From: Bog-756 sp963703145
Lineage (GTDB): Bacteria; Actinomycetota; Acidimicrobiia; Acidimicrobiales; RAAP-2
NCBI GenBank assembly: GCA_963703145.1
Contig: OY969793.1
Location: 3,348,001 to 3,412,000, forward strand
Reading direction: 5' to 3'
Length of the DNA stretch: 64,000 nucleotides
The position numbers and the translations under genes are program-made. A model generated the notes under the pieces. It had not been told where the DNA came from and ran no database searches. It saw only the letters and a program-made list of their open reading frames with translations. Below, piece after piece: positions 18,863 through 27,892 of this stretch (position 1 is its first letter; every line of letters begins with the position of its first letter).

Positions 18863-20101
18863 GTGACCGACGTAGTCATCGTGGGCGCGGGACTGGCTGG
18901 GCTCACCTGTGCCGGCGATCTCGTCCGGGCCGGCGTCGACTGCCTGGTGGTCGAGGCCTCTGATGGCGTCGGCGGGCGGGTCCGGACCGACACGGTCGAC
19001 GGTTACCGGCTCGACCGGGGCTTCCAGATCCTTCTCGACGCCTACCCCGAGGTGCGACGGCGCCTGGATCTCGACGCCCTCGATCTCCGACGGTTCGAGC
19101 CCGGTGCGGTGGTGCGGACCGGTGGTTCCTTCCACCGGGTGGGGGACCCCCTACGCCGGCCCCTGGACCTGGCCGCCACCCTGGCTGCGCCCATCGGGAC
19201 CCTGGCCGACAAGGTGCGGGTGGCCCGGCTGGTCCTCGATGTCCGGACCCACCCGGTCGGCCAACTGCTCCGACGACCCGACCGGACCACCGCTGAGCGC
19301 CTGGCCGCCGCGGGCTTCTCGGGCCGCATCATCGAGTCGTTCTGGCAACCGTTGTTCGCCGGCATCCAGCTCGACCCGGCACTCGAAGTGTCGGCCCGGC
19401 GCTTCGATGTCATCCTCCGGATGCTGGCCGTGGGCGGCACCGGCGTGCCGGCCGAGGGCATGGGGGCCGTGTCGGCCCAGCTGGCTGCCGGGCTCACTCC
19501 CGGCACCGTCCGGCTGGGGGACAGCGTGGCCACCGTCGACGGCAGTGCGGTGGTGCTCGGGAGCGGTGAGCGGATGGATGCCCGGGCGGTGGTGGTGGCG
19601 ACGGACGGTCCCACCGCCCACCGGCTCCTGGGCGGTCGGGTGCCTGACCCCGGCTCCCGGGCCGCGGCGTGCTGCTGGTTCGCGTCCCCCGCTGCCCCCG
19701 TGGCCGGGGCTCGGCTCATCCTGGACGGTGAGGGCAGCGGCCCGGCCCGCAATGTGGCGGTGATGAGCGAGGTGGCACCGACCTATGCGCCGCCCGGGCG
19801 CTCCCTGTTGGCGGCCGCCGTCCCGGGGCCCGACGCACTCGACCCCACGGTCACCGACCGGGTTCGGAGCCAGCTGGCCCGGTGGTTCGACTCATCGGTG
19901 GGCGATTGGGAGCACCTGCGCACCGACGTCATCCCCCACGGCCAGCCTTCCCAGATGCCCCCCTTGCACCCCAAGCGTTCGGTCGACCTCGGCGAGGGAG
20001 TCTTCGTGTGTGGCGACCATCGGGACACCGCGTCGATCCAGGGTGCGATGTTCAGCGGCGGCCGCACCGCCACTGCCGTCATCGGCTTCCTAGCCGGTTG
20101 A
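18863..20101 (+). CDS. FAD-dependent oxidoreductase (amine-oxidase/phytoene-desaturase-like)
   Basis: 412 residues. N-terminal dinucleotide motif VVIVGAGLAGLTCAGDL (4-20), the GG-motif VVEASDGVGGRVRTD (29-43), and a C-terminal FAD contact VFVCGDHRDTASIQGAMFSGGRTA. The family includes protoporphyrinogen oxidases, carotenoid desaturases and amine oxidases; the substrate is not determined. Adjacency to a chelatase-like gene raises a tetrapyrrole link, but that is speculation. GTG 18863 puts the GAGLAG motif at the usual position. Confidence 0.85.
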   Translation: MTDVVIVGAGLAGLTCAGDLVRAGVDCLVVEASDGVGGRVRTDTVDGYRLDRGFQILLDAYPEVRRRLDLDALDLRRFEPGAVVRTGGSFHRVGDPLRRPLDLAATLAAPIGTLADKVRVARLVLDVRTHPVGQLLRRPDRTTAERLAAAGFSGRIIESFWQPLFAGIQLDPALEVSARRFDVILRMLAVGGTGVPAEGMGAVSAQLAAGLTPGTVRLGDSVATVDGSAVVLGSGERMDARAVVVATDGPTAHRLLGGRVPDPGSRAAACCWFASPAAPVAGARLILDGEGSGPARNVAVMSEVAPTYAPPGRSLLAAAVPGPDALDPTVTDRVRSQLARWFDSSVGDWEHLRTDVIPHGQPSQMPPLHPKRSVDLGEGVFVCGDHRDTASIQGAMFSGGRTATAVIGFLAG

Positions 20102-20140
20102 GGACGGGACGGGGTGCCCGGTCGCCCCAAAGGCCGACGG

Positions 20141-21229
20141 TCAGGCGCTGCAGCGGTCGCCGAGCCACGGCCGTTCGCCGTCGAGGGCGTAGAGCGCCAC
20201 CGCCACAGTGTCCTGGTCGGCCTTGGAGGCCCGGTTCGGCGGGACGCCGACCAGGTCGGGCCGACCGGCCGCCCGGGCCGCCGTATTCCAGGTGGGTTGG
20301 CTGAACTGGAAGGCTCCCATGTAGAGGCCGTCGGGTGACACGGCTCCGTAGTTGCCGCCGGATTCGGCCTGCACCACGCACTGGAGGAAGGGGTTGAGGG
20401 CCGGGTCGGTGGTGTTGGTCGAGGTGTCGACCGCGGTCGGTGCGGTGGTAGTCGGACCACCCCCCTGGCTGGATGCCGCCGTCGTGGCGGTGGGCGCGGT
20501 GGTGCGGGTCGACGCCGATTTGGCCGCTGCCTTCTGGGCCGTGGCGACCGCCGATGCCGCCGCGGCGGACTGGGCTGCTGCCTGCTGGGCCACTGCGGTG
20601 GCGAGTTGGCCGGTCACACTGGCGTGCAACGACGTCAGCTGACTTTCGGTGGACCCGGCTTGGCCGAGATAGGTGGCCTGACGGCCCTGGTCGATCTGGT
20701 CCTGTTGGCGTTGGTGGCGCAGTGAGGCCTCCTGGCCCTGGAGCGACCGCTGGGCAGCGCGCAGCTGATCGAGGGCGGTGGTGATGTTGCCCACGGCGAT
20801 GGCCGAGTACTCGCTGGCCGCCTGGGCCTTCTCCTCGTTGCCGCTGAACAGGGCGGCGTCCACGCCGGCCGACCCGGTGCCGAAGTCGGTGTACGCCCGG
20901 ATGGCCTCGGTCCGCACCAGGGCGGTGCGGGCGCTGATCTGGGCCTGGTCCTGGGCGACCTGTTGGCCCACCGCGGCGATGGCCTGCTCCTCGGCGGCGG
21001 TGCGGGCCGAGGCCACCGAGTACTGCTGCTGGTAGGCCTCGACCTGGAGCTGCTCTTGGATCAGCTTCTGGGAGATGGCCGTGGCCTGGGCCTTGAGCGT
21101 GGCGACCTGGTCAGCGCCCGCCGGACCCGGGGCGCGGACCACCGCGGGAAGGGTGAGTGCGACGAGAGTCGAGAGGAGCAGAGCCGGGATGGTGCGCCGA
21201 CAAAGCACTCGCCGAGGGGATCCCGCCAT
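20141..21229 (-). CDS. Secreted coiled-coil protein with C-terminal Rpf/transglycosylase-like domain
   Basis: About 362 residues. A signal peptide (RRTIPALLLSTLVALTLPAVVRAPGPAGA) is followed by a long Gln/Ala-rich coiled coil (~40-210), like the autoinhibitory segment of RipA/PcsB-type hydrolases, then a Thr/Ser-rich linker and a C-terminal resuscitation-promoting-factor-like lysozyme fold (FLQCVVQAESGGNYGAV, GAFQFSQPTWNTAARAAGRPD). The Glu in QAESGGN is the expected catalytic residue, and Cys in FLQC and GDRC could form the Rpf disulfide. It probably cleaves peptidoglycan glycan strands during division or regrowth. An in-frame GTG lies 10 codons upstream of the chosen ATG. Confidence 0.87.
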   Translation of the reverse strand: MAGSPRRVLCRRTIPALLLSTLVALTLPAVVRAPGPAGADQVATLKAQATAISQKLIQEQLQVEAYQQQYSVASARTAAEEQAIAAVGQQVAQDQAQISARTALVRTEAIRAYTDFGTGSAGVDAALFSGNEEKAQAASEYSAIAVGNITTALDQLRAAQRSLQGQEASLRHQRQQDQIDQGRQATYLGQAGSTESQLTSLHASVTGQLATAVAQQAAAQSAAAASAVATAQKAAAKSASTRTTAPTATTAASSQGGGPTTTAPTAVDTSTNTTDPALNPFLQCVVQAESGGNYGAVSPDGLYMGAFQFSQPTWNTAARAAGRPDLVGVPPNRASKADQDTVAVALYALDGERPWLGDRCSA

Positions 21230-21376
21230 CGGTGTTACCCGGGCGTGAGACACGATGGTCGCCAAATTTAGCCGCCACGGCAGGGTGTCACAAGGTACCC
21301 CGCCCCCGAGCGGTGGGAAAAGCCCTGGTGTAGGCGTCGTCCACGCTTGGGTTGGGGTTGCGCGAACCTTGGTCCT

Positions 21377-22030
21377 GTGATCGAACTCCGCCGCGACGGC
21401 CCGCTCAACTACTTGGACCTCGGGGAGGGCGACCATCGCTTCAACCCGGACTCCATTGCCCGCATCCATGAACTGCTGGACGAGGTCGAGTCCCAGCCCG
21501 AGCCCCGGGCCCTGGTGACCACGGCGTCCGGCAAGATCTGGCATAACGGACTGGACCTCGACTGGCTCGGGGGCCACGGCGACCAGCTGGTGCCGTTCCT
21601 GGCCGACGTCCAGGCGCTGCTGGCCCGGCTGCTGGTTCTCCCCGTGCCGACGGTGGCGGCCATCCAGGGGCACTGCTTCGCGGCGGGGGCCATGTTCGCC
21701 CTGGCCCACGACGCCCGCTTCATGCGTGCCGACCGGGGGTTCTTCTGCCTCCCTGAGATCGACATCGCCATGTCGTTCACCCCCGGCATGGCGACGCTGA
21801 TCCAGTCGCGCCTCACTCCGGCGGTGGCCTTGGAGGCCATGACCACCGGGCGGCGGTTCGGAGGGGCGGACGCGGCGGCTTCCGCCATCGTCACCGGAGC
21901 GGTCGCCGAGGACGAGCTGGCCCCAGCCGCGCTCGAGTGGGCCGCCGCCAATGCCGGCAAGGACGCCGCCACGCTCGGTGCCATCAAGTCCATGGCCTGC
22001 GCGACCGCCCACCGGGCCCTGGTGGCCTGA
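21377..22030 (+). CDS. Enoyl-CoA hydratase/isomerase family protein
   Basis: 217 residues, shorter than the usual ~260. Oxyanion-hole segments GKIWHNGLDLDWL (~56-68) and IQGHCFAAGAMFALAHDARFM (~96-116) are present. The catalytic Glu pair of true crotonases is not evident: the second region reads FCLPEIDIAMSFTPGMATLI, with one Glu. It resembles enoyl-CoA delta-isomerases of the plant ECI type more than hydratases. Start GTG 21377; an upstream in-frame GTG-like extension has no family match. Confidence 0.8.
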   Translation: MIELRRDGPLNYLDLGEGDHRFNPDSIARIHELLDEVESQPEPRALVTTASGKIWHNGLDLDWLGGHGDQLVPFLADVQALLARLLVLPVPTVAAIQGHCFAAGAMFALAHDARFMRADRGFFCLPEIDIAMSFTPGMATLIQSRLTPAVALEAMTTGRRFGGADAAASAIVTGAVAEDELAPAALEWAAANAGKDAATLGAIKSMACATAHRALVA

Positions 22031-22050
22031 AGGCCGACCCGGGAGCCGAC

Positions 22051-22269
22051 TCAGTCGATGCGACCCTCGCCCTTGGCCTCGGCGCCGAGCTCGTTCATCT
22101 CCCGCTCGTGGGCGGCCACCTTCTGGCGCTCCTCGTCCGACTCGGGGTAGCCGGATTCCGCCGCGGCCTCCTCCTCGGCTGTGGGCTGCCGGTCGGCGGC
22201 GTGGACCGCCACTCCTTCGTCCTGCTCCGCGTGCAACGTGGCCTCGTCTGGCTCGGTGTGATCACTCAT
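22051..22269 (-). CDS. Small acidic conserved hypothetical protein
   Basis: 72 residues, highly charged, beginning MSDHTEPDEATLHAEQDEGV and ending NELGAEAKGEGRID. It has no membrane segment or Cys. The pattern ADRxPTxEEE..A and the GEGRI ending are ones I recall from a widespread actinobacterial family of unknown function. It is convergent with the enoyl-CoA hydratase gene (20-nt gap). Predicted largely disordered or helical. Confidence 0.72.
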   Translation of the reverse strand: MSDHTEPDEATLHAEQDEGVAVHAADRQPTAEEEAAAESGYPESDEERQKVAAHEREMNELGAEAKGEGRID

Positions 22270-22466
22270 GGTTCATCTCGTTTCGTCTTCGGTTCGCTGG
22301 GTCTGCCCATGACGTTCCCATGCCGCAGGTGCCCAGCGCGTTCGACCGACGCCATACCCCGGGCACCGGGACGCGAAACCCAGCGTGGCCAGGGCCGGCC
22401 CATGCCATACTCACCAGACTTCACTGACCACACCTCCTGTCGTCCCGTATCCCGGAGAAGGCCGCA

Positions 22467-23279
22467 ATGCCAACTGTCGCAACCTTCGGTGCCGAGCTGT
22501 ACTACGAGCGGTCCGGGGCCGGCCCCCGACTGCTGTTCCTCTTGGGGTCGAGCTCGACCCTGGCGGGCTCACACCTGCTCGTCGACTTGTTCACTCCCCA
22601 GTTCGATGTCCTGGTCCACGACTATCGGGGCCTCGGCCGCAGCGGCCCGACGGGCCCCTACGACATGGCGACGTGTGCTGGCGATGCCCTGTCGGTGATG
22701 GACGCCGTCGGCTGGGATACGGCCAGGGTCATCGGGGTGAGCTTCGGTGGCATGGTGGCCCAGGAGCTGGCGGTGACCGTCCCTGATCGGGTGGAGCGGC
22801 TGGCGCTCTTGTGCACCTCGCCGGGCGGGGCCGGAGGCTCGTCCTACCCGCTCGACCAGCTCGAGGGCCTGCCGGCTGTGGAGCGGACGGCGGCCCGCCG
22901 TCGGTTGGCGGACACCCGGTTCGACGACGAGTGGCTGGCCACCCACCCCGCCGATCGCCGGCTCGCCGAACTGATGGCCGAGCGGACGGGTGGGTCCGGG
23001 GAGCTCGGGTTGCCCGCCGCGGGGGTGGCCGCACAGCTGGAGGCCCGCTCGCACCACGACGTCTGGGACCGGTTGGGCGCCATCACCTGTCCCACCCTGG
23101 TGGCGTGCGGGCGCACCGACGGCATCGCCCCGCCGGCCAACGGCGAGGCCATCGCCTCCAGGGTCACCCAGGCTGAGCTGCGGATGTATGACGGGGGCCA
23201 CTTGTTCATGGCCCAGGACCCGACGGCCCTCCCCGACGCCATGGCGTTCCTGTCCGCTGACAAGCCGGACGGGCGATGA
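22467..23279 (+). CDS. Alpha/beta-hydrolase
   Basis: 270 residues. Nucleophile elbow GVSFGGM with Ser92, acid in CGRTDGIAPP and His in YDGGHLFMAQDP complete a catalytic triad. HDYRGLGRSG is the usual motif after strand 4. Esterase, lactonase or C-C hydrolase activity is possible. A Shine-Dalgarno GGAGAAGG lies before the ATG. The TGA overlaps the ATG of the next SDR (ATGA), and this pair plus TetR, cyclase and NTF2-like genes run co-directionally, so they may be one transcription unit for catabolism of a small organic compound. Confidence 0.88.
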   Translation: MPTVATFGAELYYERSGAGPRLLFLLGSSSTLAGSHLLVDLFTPQFDVLVHDYRGLGRSGPTGPYDMATCAGDALSVMDAVGWDTARVIGVSFGGMVAQELAVTVPDRVERLALLCTSPGGAGGSSYPLDQLEGLPAVERTAARRRLADTRFDDEWLATHPADRRLAELMAERTGGSGELGLPAAGVAAQLEARSHHDVWDRLGAITCPTLVACGRTDGIAPPANGEAIASRVTQAELRMYDGGHLFMAQDPTALPDAMAFLSADKPDGR

Positions 23280-24116
23280 CCGGGCGTCGCGTGGCCCTGG
23301 TCACCGGGGCCAGCCGAGGGATCGGCAAGGCCATCGCCGTACATCTGGCCCACGCCGGCCTGGATGTTGCCATCGGGGCCCGCACTCGCCACGAGGGCGA
23401 GGAGCGGGAGCACTCCTCGACGGTGGCAGCCTCCAACACCCAGGCACTGCCCGGGTCGCTCGAGACCACCGCCGGCCTGGTGGAAGCAGCCGGCACCCAC
23501 GCCTTGCCCGTCTACCTCGACCTGTTGGAGCGGTCCTCGCTGGAGTCGGCCGTGGCCGAGGTGGTGGACCGGTGGGGTCGAATCGACGTGCTGGTGAACA
23601 ACGGCCGGTATGTAGGACCGGGTCACATGGACCAGATCCTCGACACCCCGGTGGAGTTGATCGACCGCCACCTCGAGGCCAATGTCATGGCTCCGGTCAT
23701 CCTGGCCAAGCTGGTGCTCCCCGGCATGGTCGGCGCGCGGCTCGGGCGTGATCATCGACCTGGCCTCGGCCTCGGGCGCCATGGACCCGCCGTCGCCCGC
23801 CGGCCAGGGCGGCTGGGGCCTCGGCTACGGCATGTCCAAGGGCGCCCTGCACCGCCTGGCCGGCATCATTGCCGTCGAGCTCGGCGACCGGGGGATCCTG
23901 GCCTACAACCTCAGCCCGGGCTTCATCGCCACCGAGCGCATCGCCATCGACATGGCCGGGTTCGGGTTCGACGCCTCGTCGGGAGCGCCGGCTGATGTGG
24001 TGGGCGCGGTGGCGGCCTGGCTGGTCACGGCACCCGAGGCCCGCGACCGGAGTGGCCAGTGGGTGGAGGCCCAGCCGCTCTGCCGGGAGCTGGGCCTGCT
24101 GCCCGGGTGGCCCTGA
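23276..24116 (+). CDS. Short-chain dehydrogenase, one frameshift
   Basis: SDR with TGASRGIG cofactor motif (10-17), an NNG in place of NNAG, and in a second frame GSGVIIDLASASGAMDPPSPAGQGGWGLGYGMSKGALHRLAG with the Tyr-x-x-x-Lys pair, ending at 24116. The frames join at 23735-23745, where removing one G from GTCGGCGCGCGG gives a continuous GMVARGSGVIIDL and 279 residues. Probably a functional gene with an insertion error. Its start overlaps the hydrolase stop. Substrate unknown. Confidence 0.86.
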
Positions 24117-24127
24117 CGGGCACCGGG

Positions 24128-24760
24128 ATGGCCGAGTCGACCACCACCCCGGACCTCCTGCTCGACGCCGCGGCCCGGCTGTACGCCGAGCGGGGGATCG
24201 ACAACGTGTCCATCGCCGAGATCGTGCGGGCTGCCGACCAACGAAACGCCTCGGCGGTCCACTACCACTTCGGCAGCCGAGACGAGGTCCTGCGGGCCCT
24301 GTTGGCCCGCCACGTCCCGGTCCTGGCGGCCCGCCGCCACGAGCTGTTGGTGGCCGCCGAATCCCGACCGGCGTTCGATGCGCGCTCGGCGGCCGAGGCC
24401 GTCGTGCGGCCGGTGTGCGAGTTCGCCCAGCGGGGCTGGCGGGAGCGGGCCTATCTCCAGATCGGCTCGGAGTTGGCCGGCACCATCGACCGGACCACGC
24501 CCGACATCCGGCGCCTGCTGGCCCGGACCGATGGCCACACGGCCTGGGAGCTCTTCCGCCGACGGTGCCCTGAGGTGCCCGACGACCTGTGGCGGGTTCG
24601 CCGGGAGATCAGCGTGGTGTTCATCGGACGGGCCGCCGCCGACCGGGCACGCCAACTCGACCGTGGTGGGGATCGAGACGTGCTGTCCGACGACCGGTTC
24701 GTCGACAATCTCCTCGACATGGTGGTGGGGGCGATGACCGCGGCCCATCGCGGTTACTGA
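24128..24760 (+). CDS. TetR-family transcriptional regulator
   Basis: 210 residues. N-terminal HTH: LLLDAAARLYAERGIDNVSIAEIVRAADQRNASAVHYHFGSRDEVLRALL, with the HYHFGSR end of the recognition helix region. The C-terminal domain resembles TetR_C_33-type ligand-binding regions. It sits between SDR and cyclase genes and is the likely regulator of this catabolic group. ATG 24128, 11 nt after the SDR stop; an in-frame GTG at 24107 would overlap it. Confidence 0.9.
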   Translation: MAESTTTPDLLLDAAARLYAERGIDNVSIAEIVRAADQRNASAVHYHFGSRDEVLRALLARHVPVLAARRHELLVAAESRPAFDARSAAEAVVRPVCEFAQRGWRERAYLQIGSELAGTIDRTTPDIRRLLARTDGHTAWELFRRRCPEVPDDLWRVRREISVVFIGRAAADRARQLDRGGDRDVLSDDRFVDNLLDMVVGAMTAAHRGY

Positions 24761-24773
24761 CAAGCTGGGCAAC

Positions 24774-25709
24774 ATGGGGAGCATCGAGAACGTCCCGACC
24801 ACCGACGAGCTCGACGCCCTCTACGAGTCGCTCAAGAACTGGGGCCGGTGGGGCGAGGACGACGAGCGCGGGACGCTCAACCACCTGACCGACGAGCGGC
24901 GTGTGGCCGCCGCCGGCCTGGTGGAGACCGGTGAGTCGATCAGCCTGGCCCACAACCTGGCCACCGAGCCACGCCCCGAGCACCCGTACCCGGTGCAGCA
25001 CCACATGCTGGCCTCAGGGGACGCCAGGGACTCCAACGGGATCCCTGGCTACGAGGCGGCGCGTGACCACCTGTCCCTCGACGTCCACGGGCTCTACACC
25101 ACCCATGTCGACGCCCTCTCCCACATGTTCGTGCGTGGTGAGATGTTCGGCGGCCGACCCGCCAGCGACGTGCGGAGCGACGGCGCGGTGTCCAACACCG
25201 TCCTGTCCATGGCTGACGGGGTGGTGGGCCGGGGCGTCCTCCTCGACGTGCCCCGGGCGCTCGGCATCGACTACCTCGACACCGGACAGGTGGTCACCGT
25301 CGAGGATCTCGAGGCCACCGAGCGGTCCGAGGGCGTGGAGGTGGGAGCCGGGGACGTGCTGGTGGTGGCGTGGGGACGACGGGCCCGCCAGTCCGCCAAG
25401 CGGGGCTTCGACGGCTTCGCCGGACTCCATGCCGAGTGCCTCCCCTGGCTCCAGGCACGGGAGGTGGCCGTCCTGGGCAGCGACGGGATCTCTGACCCGA
25501 TGCCGTTCGTGGGTACGCCCCAGTGGCCCTTTCCCGTCCACCAGATCGGGATCACCGCCATGGGACTGCCCCTGATCGACAACATGGCGCTCGCCCCGTT
25601 GGCGGAGCGTTGTGCCGCCCTCTCGCGCTGGTGCTTCCTCTTCACCATGGCTCCCCTCCGCATCGCCAAGGGCACCGGGTGTCCCGTCAACCCGGTGGCT
25701 GTCCTGTGA
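24774..25709 (+). CDS. Metal-dependent cyclase-family hydrolase (kynurenine formamidase-like)
   Basis: 311 residues. The cyclase-family metal motif H-x-D-x-x-x-H is at 111-117 (HVDALSH), preceded by LSLDVHGLYTT. GDVLVVAWGR and LHAECLPWLQAREVAVLGSDG are typical of the long actinobacterial members. The family hydrolyses formamides, lactones or similar bonds. Its TGA overlaps the GTG of the NTF2-like gene (GTGA), so the two are translationally coupled. Confidence 0.87.
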   Translation: MGSIENVPTTDELDALYESLKNWGRWGEDDERGTLNHLTDERRVAAAGLVETGESISLAHNLATEPRPEHPYPVQHHMLASGDARDSNGIPGYEAARDHLSLDVHGLYTTHVDALSHMFVRGEMFGGRPASDVRSDGAVSNTVLSMADGVVGRGVLLDVPRALGIDYLDTGQVVTVEDLEATERSEGVEVGAGDVLVVAWGRRARQSAKRGFDGFAGLHAECLPWLQAREVAVLGSDGISDPMPFVGTPQWPFPVHQIGITAMGLPLIDNMALAPLAERCAALSRWCFLFTMAPLRIAKGTGCPVNPVAVL

Positions 25710-26098
25710 CCGCCCACGACGAGTTGCGGGCTGTGGTCCAGCGCTATGCCCGGGCTGTCGACGACCGCGACGTCGACTCCCTCCGGGGACTCTTCCACCC
25801 TGGGGCCACCATCACCGGTGCCCGGGGCGACCAGTCACTCGCCGAGTGGCTCGACACCATGTCTGCCCCCCGCACCTTCCCCGTCAGCATGCATCTGCTC
25901 GGCGACCCGCTGATCGACCATCAGGACGGATCCGACGTCGCCGCCCTCGACACCTACGCCGTCGTCTACCAACTGGGGGATGCCGCTTCGGGCACCGGCG
26001 ATCTGACCCTCGGGATCCGCTACCTCGACGAGGCCGTGCTCCATGACGGCCGCTGGGTCATCGGCTCCCGGGTGGCCCGGACCCTGTGGATGCGGTGA
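25706..26098 (+). CDS. NTF2/SnoaL-like protein
   Basis: 130 residues: DELRAVVQRYARAVDDRDVDSLRGLFHPGATITGARG at the N-terminus and HDGRWVIGSRVARTLWMR at the end are the standard SnoaL-4/NTF2-like landmarks. Members are dehydratases, isomerases or accessory subunits of ring-hydroxylating enzymes. Coupled to the cyclase-family gene. Function in the pathway unknown. Confidence 0.85.
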   Translation: MTAHDELRAVVQRYARAVDDRDVDSLRGLFHPGATITGARGDQSLAEWLDTMSAPRTFPVSMHLLGDPLIDHQDGSDVAALDTYAVVYQLGDAASGTGDLTLGIRYLDEAVLHDGRWVIGSRVARTLWMR

Positions 26099-26132
26099 CC
26101 GTCACCGACCCATCCCGACCCCGGACGGTCCG

Positions 26133-27830
26133 CTAGCCCGGGAGTCGACGCAGGAGGCGGCCGGGGGTGGCCCCGGTGGCCTCGCCGTCCATCAGGGTCA
26201 CCTGTCCAGCGACCAGGGTGGCCCGGAACCCGTGGGAGCGCTGCTCCAGTCGCCGACCGCCGGCCGGGAGATCGTCGACCAGGGTCGGGACGGCCGGCCC
26301 CACCGTGGCTGGGTCGAACACGTTCAGGTCGGCCGCCATCCCGGCCCGCAGCAGGCCCCGGTCGGTGAATCCCCAGGCCAGGGCCGGCGCCAGGGTCACC
26401 ATCCGGACCGCCTCTTCGAGGGTGAACTCCTGGCGGTCGCGGACCCAGTGGCCGAGCAGGTGGGTGTGGATCGACGAGTCGGCGATCTGGCTGAGGTGGG
26501 CACCCGAGTCCGAGAAGGTCATCACCGCCCGGGGGTGGCGCAGGGCCCGCAGCAGGACCGCCTCGTCCTGGGGGTAGAGGCTGGGCTGGATGAACAGCTG
26601 GTCCCCGTGGGACCTGACGCAGAGGTCGATCATGGCCTCGACGGGATGGATGCCGCGCTCCCGGGCGACGTCGGCGACCGAGGGGTTGGGGGGCAGCCCG
26701 TGGAGGTAGACGCGGATCCCCTCGAAGTCCGGTGGCCGGGCCTGGGCCCCCACACCCGTCCAGCCCCGGTAGTCGGCGGTGACGGCTGCCTCCACATAGG
26801 GACGGCGTCGCTCGGGGTCGCCCAGGATGCGGAGCTGATCGGTGATATCGAGGGAGCGCAGCTCGGCCCAGGCCGGGAGCAGGTCGAAGGGGAGCCGGGT
26901 CTTGAGCGACAGCAGCACCGAGATCCCCCGGCAGTGGGTCTGGGCCACCAGCCGCCCGCCCGCGGCCGCCGCCTCGTCGAGGAAGTCGAGGAGGAAGCCC
27001 GATCCACGGGTGGCCACCATGCCGAAGGTGATCGGCACCTGTGTGCGCACGGCCAAATCGCGGACACGGTCCAGCCCCTGACGCCGACGGCCGGGATCGG
27101 GATCGGACATGCCCGAGTCGGCCGTCTCGAAGATGCCCGAGCCCACTGTGCCGAGCACGCCCACCAGCTCGGCGACCTCGGTCCAGGCCGCCAGTCGGGA
27201 GGCCACCGGACGGTTGTCGGAGGTCTCGTGGTGCTGGGTGCGTGAGGTCGAGAACCCGATGGCGCCGGCCTCGAGGGAGTCGGCCAGCTGGCCCTTCATG
27301 GCGGCCAGGTCGGACTCGCCGGCCTCCTCGGTAAAGGCCCGCTCGCCCATGGCCCAGGTGCGCAGGGCCGAGTGGCCGACCTGGGCGGCGAAGTTGATCC
27401 CCTTGGGCAGTCGGTCGACGGCGTCGAGGTACTGGGGGAAGGTCTCGAAGCCCCAGTCGATGCCGGCGGCCAGCGCGGCCGGGTCGATGTCCTCGGCCCG
27501 CTCGAGATTGCGCACCACCAGGGCCCGCTCCTCGGGGCGCACCGGTGCCAGGGTGAAGCCGCAGTTGCCCATGACCGCCGAGGTCACCCCGTGGAAGCAC
27601 GAGCTCGACCCGGTGGCGTCCCAGAAGACCTGGGCGTCCATGTGGGTGTGCCCGTCGATGAAGCCGGGGGTCACGGCATGGCCCTCGGCGTCGATCTCTT
27701 GGTCGCCCCGTTCCCGGATGGGGCCGACCGAGGCGATCCGGTCGCCCACGATGCCGACGTCGGCCCGATAGGAGCCGAGTCCGGAGCCGTCCACCACCGT
27801 CCCACCCCGGATCACGATGTCGTAGGCCAT
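26133..27830 (-). CDS. N-acyl-D-amino-acid deacylase-family amidohydrolase
   Basis: 565 residues. Metal-ligand motif H-T-H at 61-63 (PGFIDGHTHMD), Cys90 in VMGNCGFTLAP, and SDSGAH near residue 445 (catalytic Asp region) match the D-aminoacylase branch of the amidohydrolase superfamily. A C-terminal beta-sandwich segment (MAADLNVFDPATVG) is present. Many genomic D-aminoacylases of this type have other amide or ester substrates. It is divergent from the amidohydrolase_2 gene with a 62-nt promoter region between. Confidence 0.88.
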   Translation of the reverse strand: MAYDIVIRGGTVVDGSGLGSYRADVGIVGDRIASVGPIRERGDQEIDAEGHAVTPGFIDGHTHMDAQVFWDATGSSSCFHGVTSAVMGNCGFTLAPVRPEERALVVRNLERAEDIDPAALAAGIDWGFETFPQYLDAVDRLPKGINFAAQVGHSALRTWAMGERAFTEEAGESDLAAMKGQLADSLEAGAIGFSTSRTQHHETSDNRPVASRLAAWTEVAELVGVLGTVGSGIFETADSGMSDPDPGRRRQGLDRVRDLAVRTQVPITFGMVATRGSGFLLDFLDEAAAAGGRLVAQTHCRGISVLLSLKTRLPFDLLPAWAELRSLDITDQLRILGDPERRRPYVEAAVTADYRGWTGVGAQARPPDFEGIRVYLHGLPPNPSVADVARERGIHPVEAMIDLCVRSHGDQLFIQPSLYPQDEAVLLRALRHPRAVMTFSDSGAHLSQIADSSIHTHLLGHWVRDRQEFTLEEAVRMVTLAPALAWGFTDRGLLRAGMAADLNVFDPATVGPAVPTLVDDLPAGGRRLEQRSHGFRATLVAGQVTLMDGEATGATPGRLLRRLPG

Positions 27831-27854
27831 GGGACTCCTCGCGCCGGCGGCCGC

Positions 27855-27885
27855 TTGCCGGTCCGGTGGTTAATGAGCGTATATT
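27855..27885 (+). promoter_or_regulatory. A/T-rich promoter of amidohydrolase operon
   Basis: -35 candidate TTGCCG (27855-27860), 19-nt spacer, -10 TATATT (27880-27885), ending 7 nt before ATG 27893, so the transcript would be leaderless. An inverted repeat TTAAT-N8-ATTAA (27870-27874 and 27883-27887) overlaps the -10 and may be an operator serving both divergent genes. Conspicuously A/T-rich for this genome. Confidence 0.55.
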
Positions 27886-27892
27886 AAGCGAG

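Noticed and set aside
26092..26130. GACCGTC...GACGGTC inverted repeat between convergent genes
   Set aside because: The loop is about 20 nt with a 7-bp stem and overlaps the stop codon; too weak to call a terminator.
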